From Streptomyces sp. TSRI0281 (GTDB lineage Bacteria; Actinomycetota; Actinomycetes; Streptomycetales; Streptomycetaceae): a stretch of DNA of 64,000 nucleotides. Position numbers and translations under genes: made by a program. The stretch covers positions 322,183 to 386,182 of the forward strand of contig NZ_LWLE01000003.1 of the NCBI RefSeq assembly GCF_001905125.1, read 5' to 3'. A model generated the notes under the pieces. It was given only the letters and a program-made list of their open reading frames with translations. It ran no database searches and was not told the origin of the DNA. Of the stretch, positions 37,613-46,634 are shown piece after piece. The first letter of the stretch is position 1. Each line of letters begins with the position of its first letter.

Positions 37613-37644
37613 CGGTGTACCGGGGAAACAGGGGAGTGGGGACC

Positions 37645-39315
37645 ATGGCGGAGCTGAGCAAGGCGTCTGCGGGGCGGACGGCCGGAAAACAGGAACCTGA
37701 GCCACGCAGCGTTCGGGTGGTGATACTCGCCCTGATGATCGCGATGCTGCTCGCCATGCTCGACAACCTCATCGTCGGCACCGCCATGCCCACGATCGTC
37801 GGTGACCTCGGAGGCATGGAGCACCTGTCCTGGGTGGTCACCGCCTACACCCTGACCACCGCCGTCTCCACCCCCATCTGGGGCAAGCTCGGCGACCTGT
37901 ACGGCCGCAAGGGCGTCTTCCTCACGGCCATCGTGATCTTCCTGATCGGTTCGGTCCTGAGCGGCATGGCCCAGGACATGAGCCAGCTGATCGGCTTCCG
38001 TGCGGTGCAGGGGCTCGGTGCGGGCGGCCTGATGGTCGGCGTCATGGCGATCATCGGCGATCTCGTACCGCCCCGGGAGCGTGGCAAGTACCAGGGGATG
38101 ATGGCCGGTGTGATGGCCATAGCCATGATCGGCGGACCGCTGGTCGGCGGCGCCATCACCGACCACCTCGGCTGGCGCTGGAGCTTCTACATCAACCTGC
38201 CGCTCGGCGCGGTCGCCCTCGCCATGGTCACCGTCGTCCTGCACCTGCCGAAGAAGGAACGGTCGAAGGCGAACATCGACTACCTGGGCGCGGCACTGCT
38301 CACCGTCGGCATCACCGCGATCGTCCTCGTCACGACCTGGGGCGGCACGGAGTACGCCTGGGGCTCGGCCGTGATCATGGAGCTGATCGCGCTCGGCGTG
38401 GCGGCCCTCGTCGGCTTCCTCTTCGTCGAGCGCAAGGCTCCGGAGCCGATCATTCCGCTGCATATATTCCGCAACGGCAACTTCACCCTGATGTCGGTCA
38501 TCGGTTTCATGACCGGCTTCGTGATGTTCGGCGCGGTGCTCTTCCTGCCGCTGTTCCAGCAGTCGGTGCAGGGCGCGTCCGCGACCAACTCCGGACTGCT
38601 GCTCCTGCCGATGCTGCTCGCGATGATGATCGTCTCGCTGATCGCCGGACGGGTCACCACCAGCACCGGCAGGTACAAGATCTTCCCCATCGCGGGCAGT
38701 GCCCTGATGGTGACGGGCCTCTTCCTGCTCGCCCAGATGGACACCGGGACCTCGCGTCTCACCTCCGGTATCTACATGGCGGTGCTCGGTGCGGGCATGG
38801 GCTTCCTGATGCAGATCACCATGCTCGTCGCGCAGAACAGCGTCGAGATGAAGGACATGGGCGTCGCCTCGTCCGCGACCACCCTCTTCCGTACGCTCGG
38901 CAGCTCCTTCGGCGTCGCGATCATGGGCGCGCTGTTCACCGGCCGGGTGCAGGACGAGATGGCGGCGCACGGCGGCGGAGCCGCCACGGAGAAGTCCGCC
39001 CAGCTGGACGCGGCAAGCCTGGCGAAGCTGCCGCACGAGCTGAGCGAGGCGTACCAGTTCGCGGTGGCCTCGGGCACCCACATCGCCTTCCTGGTGGGCG
39101 GCTCGGTGGCGGTGCTGGCCCTGGTCGCGTCCCTGTTCGTCAAGGAGGTCCCGCTGCGGGGCGCGGGCCCGGCGGTCACCGCCGACGGTCAGCCGCCGAC
39201 GGACGACGTGACGGCTGCGGTTTCCGATACTCCGGATACTTCCGCGGCTCCCGATGCTTCCGACACTGCCGCGGCTTCCGGGTCGCCCGGCGCCAAGAAG
39301 TCGCAGACCGTCTGA
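37645..39315 (+). CDS. DHA2-family (14-TM) MFS drug exporter
   Basis: A 556-residue proton-coupled multidrug exporter with about 14 hydrophobic helices. Motif-type blocks: NLIVGTAMPTIVGDLGG (helix 1-2), GKLGDLYGRKGVFL (loop 2-3) and FRAVQGLGAGGLMVGVMAII. The last 45 residues are a low-complexity Asp/Thr/Ala/Ser tail. ATG 37645 with GGAG upstream. It faces cseC, with a 24-bp hairpin between them. The substrate is unknown, and repression by the divergent TetR is expected. Confidence 0.92.
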   Translation: MAELSKASAGRTAGKQEPEPRSVRVVILALMIAMLLAMLDNLIVGTAMPTIVGDLGGMEHLSWVVTAYTLTTAVSTPIWGKLGDLYGRKGVFLTAIVIFLIGSVLSGMAQDMSQLIGFRAVQGLGAGGLMVGVMAIIGDLVPPRERGKYQGMMAGVMAIAMIGGPLVGGAITDHLGWRWSFYINLPLGAVALAMVTVVLHLPKKERSKANIDYLGAALLTVGITAIVLVTTWGGTEYAWGSAVIMELIALGVAALVGFLFVERKAPEPIIPLHIFRNGNFTLMSVIGFMTGFVMFGAVLFLPLFQQSVQGASATNSGLLLLPMLLAMMIVSLIAGRVTTSTGRYKIFPIAGSALMVTGLFLLAQMDTGTSRLTSGIYMAVLGAGMGFLMQITMLVAQNSVEMKDMGVASSATTLFRTLGSSFGVAIMGALFTGRVQDEMAAHGGGAATEKSAQLDAASLAKLPHELSEAYQFAVASGTHIAFLVGGSVAVLALVASLFVKEVPLRGAGPAVTADGQPPTDDVTAAVSDTPDTSAAPDASDTAAASGSPGAKKSQTV

Positions 39316-39351
39316 GCATCACGAACAGCGCGAACATCACGAACAACGAGC

Positions 39352-39405
39352 GGTACGTGGACGGGCCCCGGAGACTCACGTGTCTCCGGGGCCCGTCCAC
39401 GTACC
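39352..39405. terminator. Perfect 24-bp hairpin, bidirectional terminator
   Basis: Arms 39352-39375 and 39382-39405 are fully complementary with a six-base loop. It separates the convergent MFS and cseC genes. No T-run follows on the plus strand. Confidence 0.8.
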
Positions 39406-39428
39406 CATGCATGTCCACGCCTACACGC

Positions 39429-40748
39429 TCACTCCGCCGGCTGAAGGATCGGGAAGCTCCCGGTGTTCGTCGGCGCGTGCTCCGGCAGCCACAGCACCGC
39501 TATCGCCCCGCCCGTCCCCTCCACCGCACCCATCGGCGCCGCGTTGCGGAAGGTCAGCCGGGCCCCCAGCACCCGCGCCTGCCCGGCCGCGATCGTCAGC
39601 CCCAGCCCATGGCCGTTCCCGGCCCGGTCCGGGCTTCCCGTACGGAACCGGCTCGGCCCCTCCCGCAGCAGCGCCTCCGGGAAACCGGGCCCGTGGTCGC
39701 GGACCCGTACCACCCGGCCCTCGACCGTGACCTCCACCGGGGTGGACCCGTGCTTGGCGGCGTTGCCCAGCAGATTGCCGAGGATGCGTTCCAGGCGCCG
39801 CGGATCGGTGGAGACCCACGACTCGTGCACCACCCGCACCGTGACGTCCGGGTCCAGCAGGGCGATCCGGCGGCTGACGAACTCACCCAGCTGGACCTGC
39901 TGCAGTTCGGCCCGCTCCGAGGCACTGTCCAGCCGCGCCACTTCGAGTACGTCCTCCACCAGCGTCCGCATCGCCTGCGCCCGGTCCCGCACCAGCTCGG
40001 TGGGGCGGCCCGGCGGCAGCAGCTCGGCGGCGGTGAGCAGCCCGGTCACCGGGGTACGCAGCTCATGGGCGATGTCCGCGGTGACCCGGCGCTCCGCCTC
40101 GATCCGCTCGTTCAGCGCGTCGGTCAGCGCGTCGACGGCCCGCGCCAGCTCATCGGTCTCGTCGCGGACGACCCCGCCGACGGCCTCCCTGACCCGTACG
40201 TCCGTGTGCCCCTGCGCGACCTTGCCGGCCGCGGCCGCCGCCTTGCGCAGCCTGCGCGACAGCTGGCCGCCGATCAGGACGCCCAGGGCGCAGCCGCCGA
40301 AGACCACCGAGACCGAGCCGATGATCAGCGCCCGGTCGAGGTCGTTCATGATCGTGTCGCTGCGGTCGGCGAACCGGGTGTGCAGGGAGAGGACGTCACC
40401 GTTGGCCAGCGGCACGGCCGCCCAGACGTCGGGCACCCCGTCCTCGTACTCCTCGACATGCGTGGCGCGCCGGTTGTTGCGGACCTCGTCGCGCAGGCTC
40501 GGCGGCAGTGTGGGGTCGTTGAGCTTGGCGCCGAACTTGGGCGCCGAACTCTTCATGTTCGACGCCTCGTAGAACCGCTGGGCACCCAGCAGCCGCTCCA
40601 GCTGCACCTCGCGGGCGTTCTCGATCATCGAGACCCGGGCTGCGTTGTGCACGACAAGGCTCAGCGCCACCGCGATGAGCGCGCCGACCGCCGCGATCGC
40701 GATGCTGATCTTCCAGCGGACACCGGTCCGCAGGGCCAGTTTCTTCAT
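39429..40748 (-). CDS. cseC: CseC-type sensor histidine kinase (cell-envelope stress)
   Basis: A 439-residue kinase: helix 1 (about residues 10-32), an extracytoplasmic sensor of about 130 residues, helix 2 (about 150-173), HAMP, the His-box ADIAHELRTPVTG, N box NLLGNAAKHG, and G boxes DHGPGFP and GHGLGLTIAAGQ. Its place as the last gene of sigE-cseA-cseB-cseC identifies it. In Streptomyces it signals to CseB to switch on sigE when peptidoglycan synthesis is disturbed (for example by vancomycin or lysozyme). Overlaps cseB by four bases (ATGA). Confidence 0.93.
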   Translation of the reverse strand: MKKLALRTGVRWKISIAIAAVGALIAVALSLVVHNAARVSMIENAREVQLERLLGAQRFYEASNMKSSAPKFGAKLNDPTLPPSLRDEVRNNRRATHVEEYEDGVPDVWAAVPLANGDVLSLHTRFADRSDTIMNDLDRALIIGSVSVVFGGCALGVLIGGQLSRRLRKAAAAAGKVAQGHTDVRVREAVGGVVRDETDELARAVDALTDALNERIEAERRVTADIAHELRTPVTGLLTAAELLPPGRPTELVRDRAQAMRTLVEDVLEVARLDSASERAELQQVQLGEFVSRRIALLDPDVTVRVVHESWVSTDPRRLERILGNLLGNAAKHGSTPVEVTVEGRVVRVRDHGPGFPEALLREGPSRFRTGSPDRAGNGHGLGLTIAAGQARVLGARLTFRNAAPMGAVEGTGGAIAVLWLPEHAPTNTGSFPILQPAE

Positions 40749-41458
40749 GCCCGGAGCTTGTAGCCGAAGCCGCGGACGGTCTCGATGCGGTCCTGCCCGA
40801 TCTTGGTGCGCAGCCGCTGCACATGCACGTCCACGACCCGGGTGTCGCCGCCCCAGCCGTAGTCCCAGACCCGTTCCAGGAGCTTGTCGCGGGAGAGCAC
40901 GGTGCCGGGTGCGGACGAGAACTCCAGCAGCAGCCGCATCTCGGTCGGCGTCAGCGCCACCTGCTCGCCCCCTTTGCGTACCTCCATGCCCTCGGTGTCG
41001 ATCTCCAGATCGCCGAAGGCCAGCACCCCGCCCTCGGGTCCCGTGTCCAGGTCCGTACCGGCCACCGCCCGGCCGTCCGCCCCGGCCGCGTGGCCGAAGC
41101 GGCGCAGCACGGCCCGGATACGGGCGACGAGCACGGCGCCGTCGAAGGGCTTGGTGACGTAGTCGTCCGCCCCGGCCTCCAGGCCGAGCACCACGTCGAT
41201 CGAGTCGGCCCGAGCCGACAGCATGATCACGGGCACCGTCGACTCGTCCCGGATGCGGCGGCACAGGCTCACCCCGTCGAGGCCCGGCACCATCACATCG
41301 AGCAGGGCGATGTCGGGCCGGTGGGCCCGGAACGCCTCCAGGCCGGAGAGCCCGTCGGGCATCGCGGTGACCGCGAAGCCGACCCGCTCCAGCGCGAGCT
41401 GGGTGGCCTCACGGATGACGTCGTCGTCCTCGACGAAGAGGACATGGGTCTCGGCCAT
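40745..41458 (-). CDS. cseB: CseB-type OmpR-family response regulator
   Basis: A 237-residue regulator: receiver with acidic Glu-Asp-Asp (FVEDDD), phospho-acceptor Asp in ALLDVMVPG, Ser/Thr in MLSARAD and Lys in VTKPFDG, then an OmpR winged helix with LTPTEMRLLLEFS and VDVHVQRLRTKIG. Activates the sigE promoter in response to CseC in Streptomyces. Follows cseA by 72 bp, overlaps cseC. Confidence 0.94.
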   Translation of the reverse strand: MAETHVLFVEDDDVIREATQLALERVGFAVTAMPDGLSGLEAFRAHRPDIALLDVMVPGLDGVSLCRRIRDESTVPVIMLSARADSIDVVLGLEAGADDYVTKPFDGAVLVARIRAVLRRFGHAAGADGRAVAGTDLDTGPEGGVLAFGDLEIDTEGMEVRKGGEQVALTPTEMRLLLEFSSAPGTVLSRDKLLERVWDYGWGGDTRVVDVHVQRLRTKIGQDRIETVRGFGYKLRA

Positions 41459-41530
41459 GCGACTGCTTTCAGCTGCTCTCGGTTGCTCTGATTTCTTCGC
41501 GTCGACTGCTTCGCGTCGTCCGTCGCGGGC

Positions 41531-42274
41531 TCAGCTCTTCGCCGGTTCCGGCACGGGCTCGGAGAGCGTGCCCTCCGTGCTGCCGACGGCCCGGTTGAAG
41601 TCGTTGTGCACCCGGTCGTGCTCGTTGAAGCGATCGCTCGCCCAGCGGTAGGTGACCACCTCCGAGCCAGAGGGGTAGGCGAGCGGGTCCTTCGACCCGT
41701 ACACCTGCGTCGTCACCACCAGATCACCCCGGTCGATGGTGCCGTAGACCGCGGGAGTCTCGGCGGTGAAGACGTTCTGGTACGAGCCGTCGTCGCGCTG
41801 GCGGTACACATACGTCCCGATGCCCACCGAATCGGAGCAGGCCATCACGTTGATCACGACATCGGTCACGGGACCGTCGGTCATCGAACCGTAGGAGGTG
41901 TCCACCGGGTACGCGTCCCCGGCGCAGGGCTTGAGGCCGTCCTTGACCCGCTCGCTCACCTTCGCGTCGCCCCGCAGCAGTGCCACGGCATCGACCCGCC
42001 TGGCGGGCTTCGCCGTACCGGAGGGCGTAGCCACGGGAGGCGTCGTGACCTGGGCGACCGGCTGGGTTCCCGCCGGGCCCTCGTCGCGGGTGCCGGTGCC
42101 GCCCGTGGAGCAGCCGACGCAGAACACCACGATGGCGGCGAGTCCGGCCAAGGCCGTACCACTCGCCGCCATGCCCGCCCGGAGCCTGGTGCTCCGGGCG
42201 GTACCTCCACGATCGCCGTCGTGCGCGGGGCTGTCGCCCGCGCCGCCGTCGCCGCTGTCCGTCAGGCCGCGCAC
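41531..42274 (-). CDS. cseA: CseA-type lipoprotein, negative modulator of the SigE response
   Basis: A 247-residue protein with a long basic N-terminus, a hydrophobic segment (residues 38-52) and Cys55 in FCVGCSTG as the probable lipidated residue. The -3 position is Cys rather than the usual Leu, so lipidation should be checked. The mature part is soluble and contains Cys residues in KPCAGDAYPVD and VMACSDSVG. In S. coelicolor the equivalent lipoprotein lies outside the membrane and dampens sigE induction. GTG 42274 overlaps the end of sigE by 13 bp. Confidence 0.88.
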   Translation of the reverse strand: MRGLTDSGDGGAGDSPAHDGDRGGTARSTRLRAGMAASGTALAGLAAIVVFCVGCSTGGTGTRDEGPAGTQPVAQVTTPPVATPSGTAKPARRVDAVALLRGDAKVSERVKDGLKPCAGDAYPVDTSYGSMTDGPVTDVVINVMACSDSVGIGTYVYRQRDDGSYQNVFTAETPAVYGTIDRGDLVVTTQVYGSKDPLAYPSGSEVVTYRWASDRFNEHDRVHNDFNRAVGSTEGTLSEPVPEPAKS

Positions 42275-42909
42275 CGCTCCCGCCCCCGCTCGTCGTGGCG
42301 CCCGTTCCGCTGCGCCGGTGTGTGTGCACGCGCCCCGACGACCGCCGCGCGGCCGGAAGGACGGGCCACGGTCGCCCGGTGGCCCTCGGCCTCGCGGCCG
42401 ACCGCCTCGCGGCTCATGATCTCGCGGCTCTCCAGCTCCTGGCGCAGCCGTGCCAGCGCCCGGTGGAGCGTGCTCTTCACCGTACCGGCCGACATACCGA
42501 GCGCGGCAGCCGTCTCCTCGGTGCTCATCTGTTCCCAGTGTCGCAGCACGACGACGCTGCGCTGCTTGGGAGCCAGCACGCCCAGGATGTCCATCAGCAG
42601 CGCCCGGTCGGCACGCTGCTCGGTGCCGTCCTCGACGCTCGCGTCGGGCAGCTGCTCGGTGGGGATCTCCTCAAGCTTGCGGGCCCGCCACCACTCGGTA
42701 CGCGTATTGATCATGACGCGGCGGAGATAGGCGTCGGCGAGGGACTTGTCGGCGATGCCGTCCCAGCGGCCGAACGTACGCACCAGAGCGGTCTGCAGCA
42801 GGTCCTGCGCATCCACAGGGTCGGGGACGAGACGGCGTGCGCTGCGCAGCAGAGCATCCTGCCGGGTGCGTACATAGTCCTCGAATTCGAGCACCTCGCC
42901 CTGCGCCAT
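42262..42909 (-). CDS. sigE: ECF sigma factor SigE (cell-envelope stress)
   Basis: A 215-residue ECF sigma factor. Region 2 covers YVRTRQDALLRSARRLVPDP and AYLRRVMINTRTEWWRARK. Region 4 covers LAPKQRSVVVLRHWEQMST and AALGMSAGTVKSTLHRALAR. ATG 42909 has GGAGG upstream. There is no anti-sigma gene. In Streptomyces its level is set by CseB-dependent transcription. The C-terminus after region 4 is extended by about 35-40 residues relative to the S. coelicolor protein as I recall it, with a low-complexity stretch before the ERCAA end. Directs cell-wall repair genes. Confidence 0.94.
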   Translation of the reverse strand: MAQGEVLEFEDYVRTRQDALLRSARRLVPDPVDAQDLLQTALVRTFGRWDGIADKSLADAYLRRVMINTRTEWWRARKLEEIPTEQLPDASVEDGTEQRADRALLMDILGVLAPKQRSVVVLRHWEQMSTEETAAALGMSAGTVKSTLHRALARLRQELESREIMSREAVGREAEGHRATVARPSGRAAVVGARAHTPAQRNGRHDERGRERCAA

Positions 42910-43125
42910 TCCAACCGCCTCCGACCCCGTAGATCCCCGTGTGCACTGCTGTCGGAGACGCTACGGAGGCGTTGTCACGAGGGTGTGCGTAGCAGCCATA
43001 CGCCGACGCACGGCTGCCCATCGGTTGTGTAACAGCCCTGGTCCGACCCGGCCCTACGACCGGGTCGGACCGGGATGGACCGGGGCGGAGGGGTCGGGAC
43101 CCGGTCCGGTCGGGCCCGGCTCGGG

Positions 43126-44028
43126 TCAGGTCAGCGGCAGCCGGTACTGACCGTCGGCCAGCGGTTCGACCAGCCCGTCGGCCACCAGCCCGTCCAGGGC
43201 GCGGGCCCGCTGCACGGGCTCGTCCCACACGGCGTCCAGTGCGGCCTGCGGAACCGGGGCCACCGACTCACGCAGGACCGCGAGCAGTCGGCCGCGTACC
43301 TGCCGGTCGGTACCTGCGTACGTCTGCCCACGGCGGGCAGGCCCCTGGTGCGCGGGCTTCCCGGCCAGCAGCCAGGCGCACTGCGAGGCGATCGGGCACT
43401 GCGAACAGTCCTCGTTCCTGGCGGTGCACACCAGCGCGCCGAGCTCCATCGTCGCGGCCGCCCAGCGGGCCGCGCGTTCGTCCTCCTCGGGGAGCAGCGC
43501 CCTGGCGAGCTTGCGTTCGGCGGCGGTCGTCGCGTTCGGCGGGTACTGGATACCGGAGGCGGCGCGGGCGAACACCCGGCGGACGTTCGTATCGAGCACC
43601 GCGTGCCGTTGCCCGTACGCGAACGAGGCCACGGCCGCCGCCGTGTACTCACCGATCCCGGGCAGCGCCAGCAGCTGGTTGTGCTCGCTCGGTACGTCGC
43701 CGCCGTGCCGTTCCGTTATCGCCTGGGCGGCCCCGTGCAGGCGCAGCGCCCGGCGGGGGTAGCCGAGCCGGCCCCAGGCGCGGACCGCTTCACCGGGCGC
43801 CTCGGCGGCCAGGTCGGCGGGGCGCGGCCAGCGGGCCAGCCACTGTTCGTACACCGGGAGGACCCGGCTCACCGGGGTCTGCTGCAGCATGAACTCGCTC
43901 ACCATCACACCCCAGGCGCCCGCTTCGGGGCGGCGCCAGGGCAGATCGCGGGCGTGCTGCTCGAACCACCCGATGACGGGGGTGTGGAGGGACGTGGGGG
44001 GCGTGTGTGTCGAAGTCATGGCAGTCAT
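43126..44028 (-). CDS. mutY: A/G-specific adenine DNA glycosylase
   Basis: Removes adenine mispaired with 8-oxoguanine. Helix-hairpin-helix block LPGIGEYTAAAVASFAYGQ with catalytic Asp in VLDTNVRRVFAR; the catalytic Glu lies in VSEFMLQQTPVSRVLPVYEQW. The 4Fe-4S ligands follow the C-x6-C-x2-C-x5-C spacing (CTARNEDCSQCPIASQC). The start at 44028 (MTAMTSTH) is the best of two close ATGs. The 300-residue length fits bacterial MutY, with a short C-terminal domain. The neighbouring DisA and RadA genes fit a genome-maintenance region. Confidence 0.95.
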   Translation of the reverse strand: MTAMTSTHTPPTSLHTPVIGWFEQHARDLPWRRPEAGAWGVMVSEFMLQQTPVSRVLPVYEQWLARWPRPADLAAEAPGEAVRAWGRLGYPRRALRLHGAAQAITERHGGDVPSEHNQLLALPGIGEYTAAAVASFAYGQRHAVLDTNVRRVFARAASGIQYPPNATTAAERKLARALLPEEDERAARWAAATMELGALVCTARNEDCSQCPIASQCAWLLAGKPAHQGPARRGQTYAGTDRQVRGRLLAVLRESVAPVPQAALDAVWDEPVQRARALDGLVADGLVEPLADGQYRLPLT

Positions 44029-44248
44029 CGCACGTCCGATCCTGGCACGGAAGACGGGGCGAGGGTCACGGGTGCGGGGGTGTCGGCCGTCCCGGTGGCC
44101 CAGGGGGCGAGAACGCCACCCGTTCTGTCCCCTCTGCCCCTGTCCAGCGGGTGCCATCAGGGGTTCCGTGATGATGATCCGCAAAACTTCACGATCGGAG
44201 CGGCGGGTGGGGCGGGAGTTGGCCCGGATCTCTCGTAGAGTTCGGGAC

Positions 44249-45058
44249 GTGGGTTCTATGCGCAATCCGGTCGGGCCGCTTCCCTCCACCATCTACTGGC
44301 GACGGAGGGCAGTAGCGGCGACGCTGGTTGCGCTGCTCGCGTTGCTGGTCGTATGGGTCGTCACCTCCGGTGACGGCAAGGGAAACAGAGGCGACGCGAA
44401 GGCCGACGGATCGGATCCGGTGCGGTCGATCACCCCGGGCCCCTCGGGTTCCGGACCGGCGATCAGTCAACAGCCGGGCGGACGCGACGAGTCGGGCGAC
44501 ACCGGCGGGGACGACGGGGGAAGCGACGGCAGCAACGGGGACCCCGGCACGGGCGACAGCGCGGGCTCCGGGTCCACCGGCACGGCGGGATCCGACGGAT
44601 CGTCGACGGGTGCCGGGACGGCGGGCCAGCAGGTCCCGGCCGGCTCCCCGCTCCCCGACTGCGCCCCCGCCGCGATCCAGTTGAGCCTGCGTACGAAGGT
44701 CAGTTACGGCCCCGAGGACAAGCCGAAGTTCGAACTGATCGCCAAGAACACCTCGGCCACCGCCTGCAAGGCCGACCTCGGCCCGAAGAACGCGGTCCTC
44801 ACCATCACCGAGGCCGGCGGCGACGAGGACAGTCAGGTGTGGTCCTCGAAGGACTGCCCGGCCGCCCCCGGCAGCCTGCTCCTGAAGGTCCCGGCGGGCA
44901 CGACCGTGGTCCACACCGTGGCATGGGACCGCACCCTGAGCGCCCCCCGATGCGCCACACCCCCCGCGGCGAAGGCGGGCCCGGGGACGTACCTCCTGGA
45001 GGCAAGGGCCCCGGGAGAACCCCTGCAACGAGCCTCATTCGTCCTCTCCAAGGACTGA
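44249..45058 (+). CDS. Anchored protein with a Gly/Ser/Asp-rich linker and Cys-containing domain
   Basis: A 269-residue protein: basic start, one membrane helix (residues 21-39, AVAATLVALLALLVVWVVT), a disordered Gly/Ser/Asp/Thr linker (45-125) and an extracytoplasmic domain of about 140 residues with four cysteines (PDCAPAAIQ, TACKADLG, KDCPAAPG, PRCATPP), probably two disulfides in a small beta-sandwich. No catalytic motif. The GTG at 44249 gives MGSMRNPVGPLPS; an ATG nine bases later is an alternative. Divergent from mutY over 220 bp. Function unknown; an extracellular binding role is a guess. Confidence 0.72.
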   Translation: MGSMRNPVGPLPSTIYWRRRAVAATLVALLALLVVWVVTSGDGKGNRGDAKADGSDPVRSITPGPSGSGPAISQQPGGRDESGDTGGDDGGSDGSNGDPGTGDSAGSGSTGTAGSDGSSTGAGTAGQQVPAGSPLPDCAPAAIQLSLRTKVSYGPEDKPKFELIAKNTSATACKADLGPKNAVLTITEAGGDEDSQVWSSKDCPAAPGSLLLKVPAGTTVVHTVAWDRTLSAPRCATPPAAKAGPGTYLLEARAPGEPLQRASFVLSKD

Positions 45059-45070
45059 CCAGCAAGGACG

Positions 45071-45203
45071 CCAACCCCAGCCGCCCCGGCCGACCTCAGC
45101 CGGTCCGGCCAACCCCAGCCGCTCCCGCCGACCTCAGCCGGCCCGGCCGACCCCAGCCGCCCCGGCCGACCTCAGCCGCCCCGGCCAACCCCAGCCCGTC
45201 CGG
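45071..45203. repeat. Seven tandem 19-bp units in a gene-free gap
   Basis: Units of the form CCAACCCCAGCC-x-TCCGG or CCGACCTCAGCC-x-CCGG run in perfect 19-bp register from 45071 to 45203. The seventh unit is also the head of the longer element at 45185. Array plus elements fill most of the 370 bp between the upstream gene and disA. Confidence 0.8.
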
Positions 45204-45421
45204 CGTTTGAGGACGGAACCGTCGCTCCGTGGGGCCGGCACAACGCGCCCCCGGCAGGACCGGTCACCCTTGGCAGGGCGCCAACCCCAACCCCAGCCGG
45301 TCCGGCCAACCCCAGCCCGTCCGGCGTTTGAGGACGGAACCCTCGCCCCGTGGGGCCGGCACCACACCGGCCCGGCAGGGCATCACACCCCAGCCCGTCC
45401 GGCGCCTGAGGACAAAACCCC
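45185..45421. repeat. Three copies of a streptomycete intergenic element (GCCCGTCCGGCGTTTGAGGAC type)
   Basis: Copies begin at about 45185, 45306 and 45386. The first two share the core CCCCAGCCCGTCCGG, CGTTTGAGGACGGAACC and a tail CGTGGGGCCGGCA. The third is diverged (CGCCTGAGGACAAAACC). The core is a sequence seen in many intergenic regions of Streptomyces chromosomes. Together with the 19-bp array, this gene-free 370-bp region shows nothing that looks coding. Confidence 0.8.
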
Positions 45422-45429
45422 CGCCACCC

Positions 45430-46554
45430 CTAGACGTACCGTTCCAGGATCGACGACTCCGCCAGCCGCGACAGCCCCTCCCGCACGCTCCGCGCCCTGG
45501 CCTCCCCGACGCCGTCCACGGTCTGGAGATCGTCCACGCTCGCGGCCAGCAGCTTCTGCAGACCGCCGAAGTGCTCCACCAGCCGCTCGATGATCGCTCC
45601 CGGCAGCCGCGGCACCTTCGCCAGCAGCCGGAATCCCCGCGGGGACACCGCCGAGTCCAGCGTCTCCGGCGAGCCGCTGTACCCCAACGCCCGTGCCACC
45701 ACGGCCAGTTCCAGCAGCTCCGTGTGGCTCAGCGCGTCCAGCTCGGTCAGCGCCTCCGCGACCGTGCGGGACCGCTTGGCCGTCGGCTCCGGCACATAGT
45801 CGCGCACGACCAGTTCCCGCTCCGGCTCGACGCCCGCGATCAGCTCGTCCAGCTGGAGCGAGAGCAGCCGCCCGTCGGTGCCCAGCTCCACCACGTACTC
45901 GGCGATCTCGGTCGCGATCCGGCGCACCATCTCCAGGCGCTGGGCGACCGCCGTCACGTCCCGGACCGTCACCAGGTCCTCGATCTCCAGCGCGGAGAGC
46001 GTGCCCGCGACCTCGTCGAGGCGCAGTTTGTACCGCTCCAGCGTCGCGAGCGCCTGATTGGCCCGGGACAGGATCGCGGAGGACTCCTCAAGGACCCGCC
46101 GCTCCCCGTCCACGTACAGCGCGATCAGCCGCATCGACTGCGAGACCGAGACGACCGGGAAGACGCACGCCTTGGAGACCCGGTCCGCCGTGCGGTGGCG
46201 GGTGCCGGTCTCCTCGGTGGGGATGGACGCGTCCGGCACCAGCTGCACACCGGCCCGCAGGATCTTGCTCATGTCCTTGTCGAGGATCAGCGCGCCGTCG
46301 AGCTTGCACAGCTCGCGCAGCCGCGTCGCGGTGAACTCCACGTCCAGCACGAATCCACCGGTGCACATCGACTCGACGGTCTTGTCCATACCGAGGACGA
46401 TCAGTCCACCGGTATTGCCGCGGAGGATGCGCTCCAGGCCGTCCCGCAAGGCCATTCCGGGCGCGACCGCGCTCAACGAGGCGCGCATCAGCGCCTCGTT
46501 GCCGGTGCCTTGGCCGGACTTTCCGGGCGATGCCGCCCGGTCGTTGGCTGCCAC
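45430..46554 (-). CDS. disA: DNA integrity scanning diadenylate cyclase DisA
   Basis: Makes the second messenger cyclic di-AMP and checks DNA for branched structures. The DAC domain (residues 20-150) shows GGLIVLG, the LDGALILD motif and [11 protein letters not shown] long linker helix follows, and a C-terminal HhH domain has [23 protein letters not shown] 46554 with GGAGGAG seven bases upstream gives 374 residues, close to the family length. It lies 81 bp after radA on the same strand, a conserved pairing. Confidence 0.96.
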   Translation of the reverse strand: MAANDRAASPGKSGQGTGNEALMRASLSAVAPGMALRDGLERILRGNTGGLIVLGMDKTVESMCTGGFVLDVEFTATRLRELCKLDGALILDKDMSKILRAGVQLVPDASIPTEETGTRHRTADRVSKACVFPVVSVSQSMRLIALYVDGERRVLEESSAILSRANQALATLERYKLRLDEVAGTLSALEIEDLVTVRDVTAVAQRLEMVRRIATEIAEYVVELGTDGRLLSLQLDELIAGVEPERELVVRDYVPEPTAKRSRTVAEALTELDALSHTELLELAVVARALGYSGSPETLDSAVSPRGFRLLAKVPRLPGAIIERLVEHFGGLQKLLAASVDDLQTVDGVGEARARSVREGLSRLAESSILERYV

Positions 46555-46634
46555 TGCACTCCTCCGGTCACAGGTTTGCGATGCCCTTGCGTCCCTCATA
46601 CCGTTCGTACGGGCGGGCGAGACCAGGGCAAAGT

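Noticed and set aside
45071..45421. The repeats at 45 kb as a CRISPR array or insertion sequence
   Set aside because: No spacers, no transposase, no terminal inverted repeats; the pattern is tandem units plus a known intergenic element.
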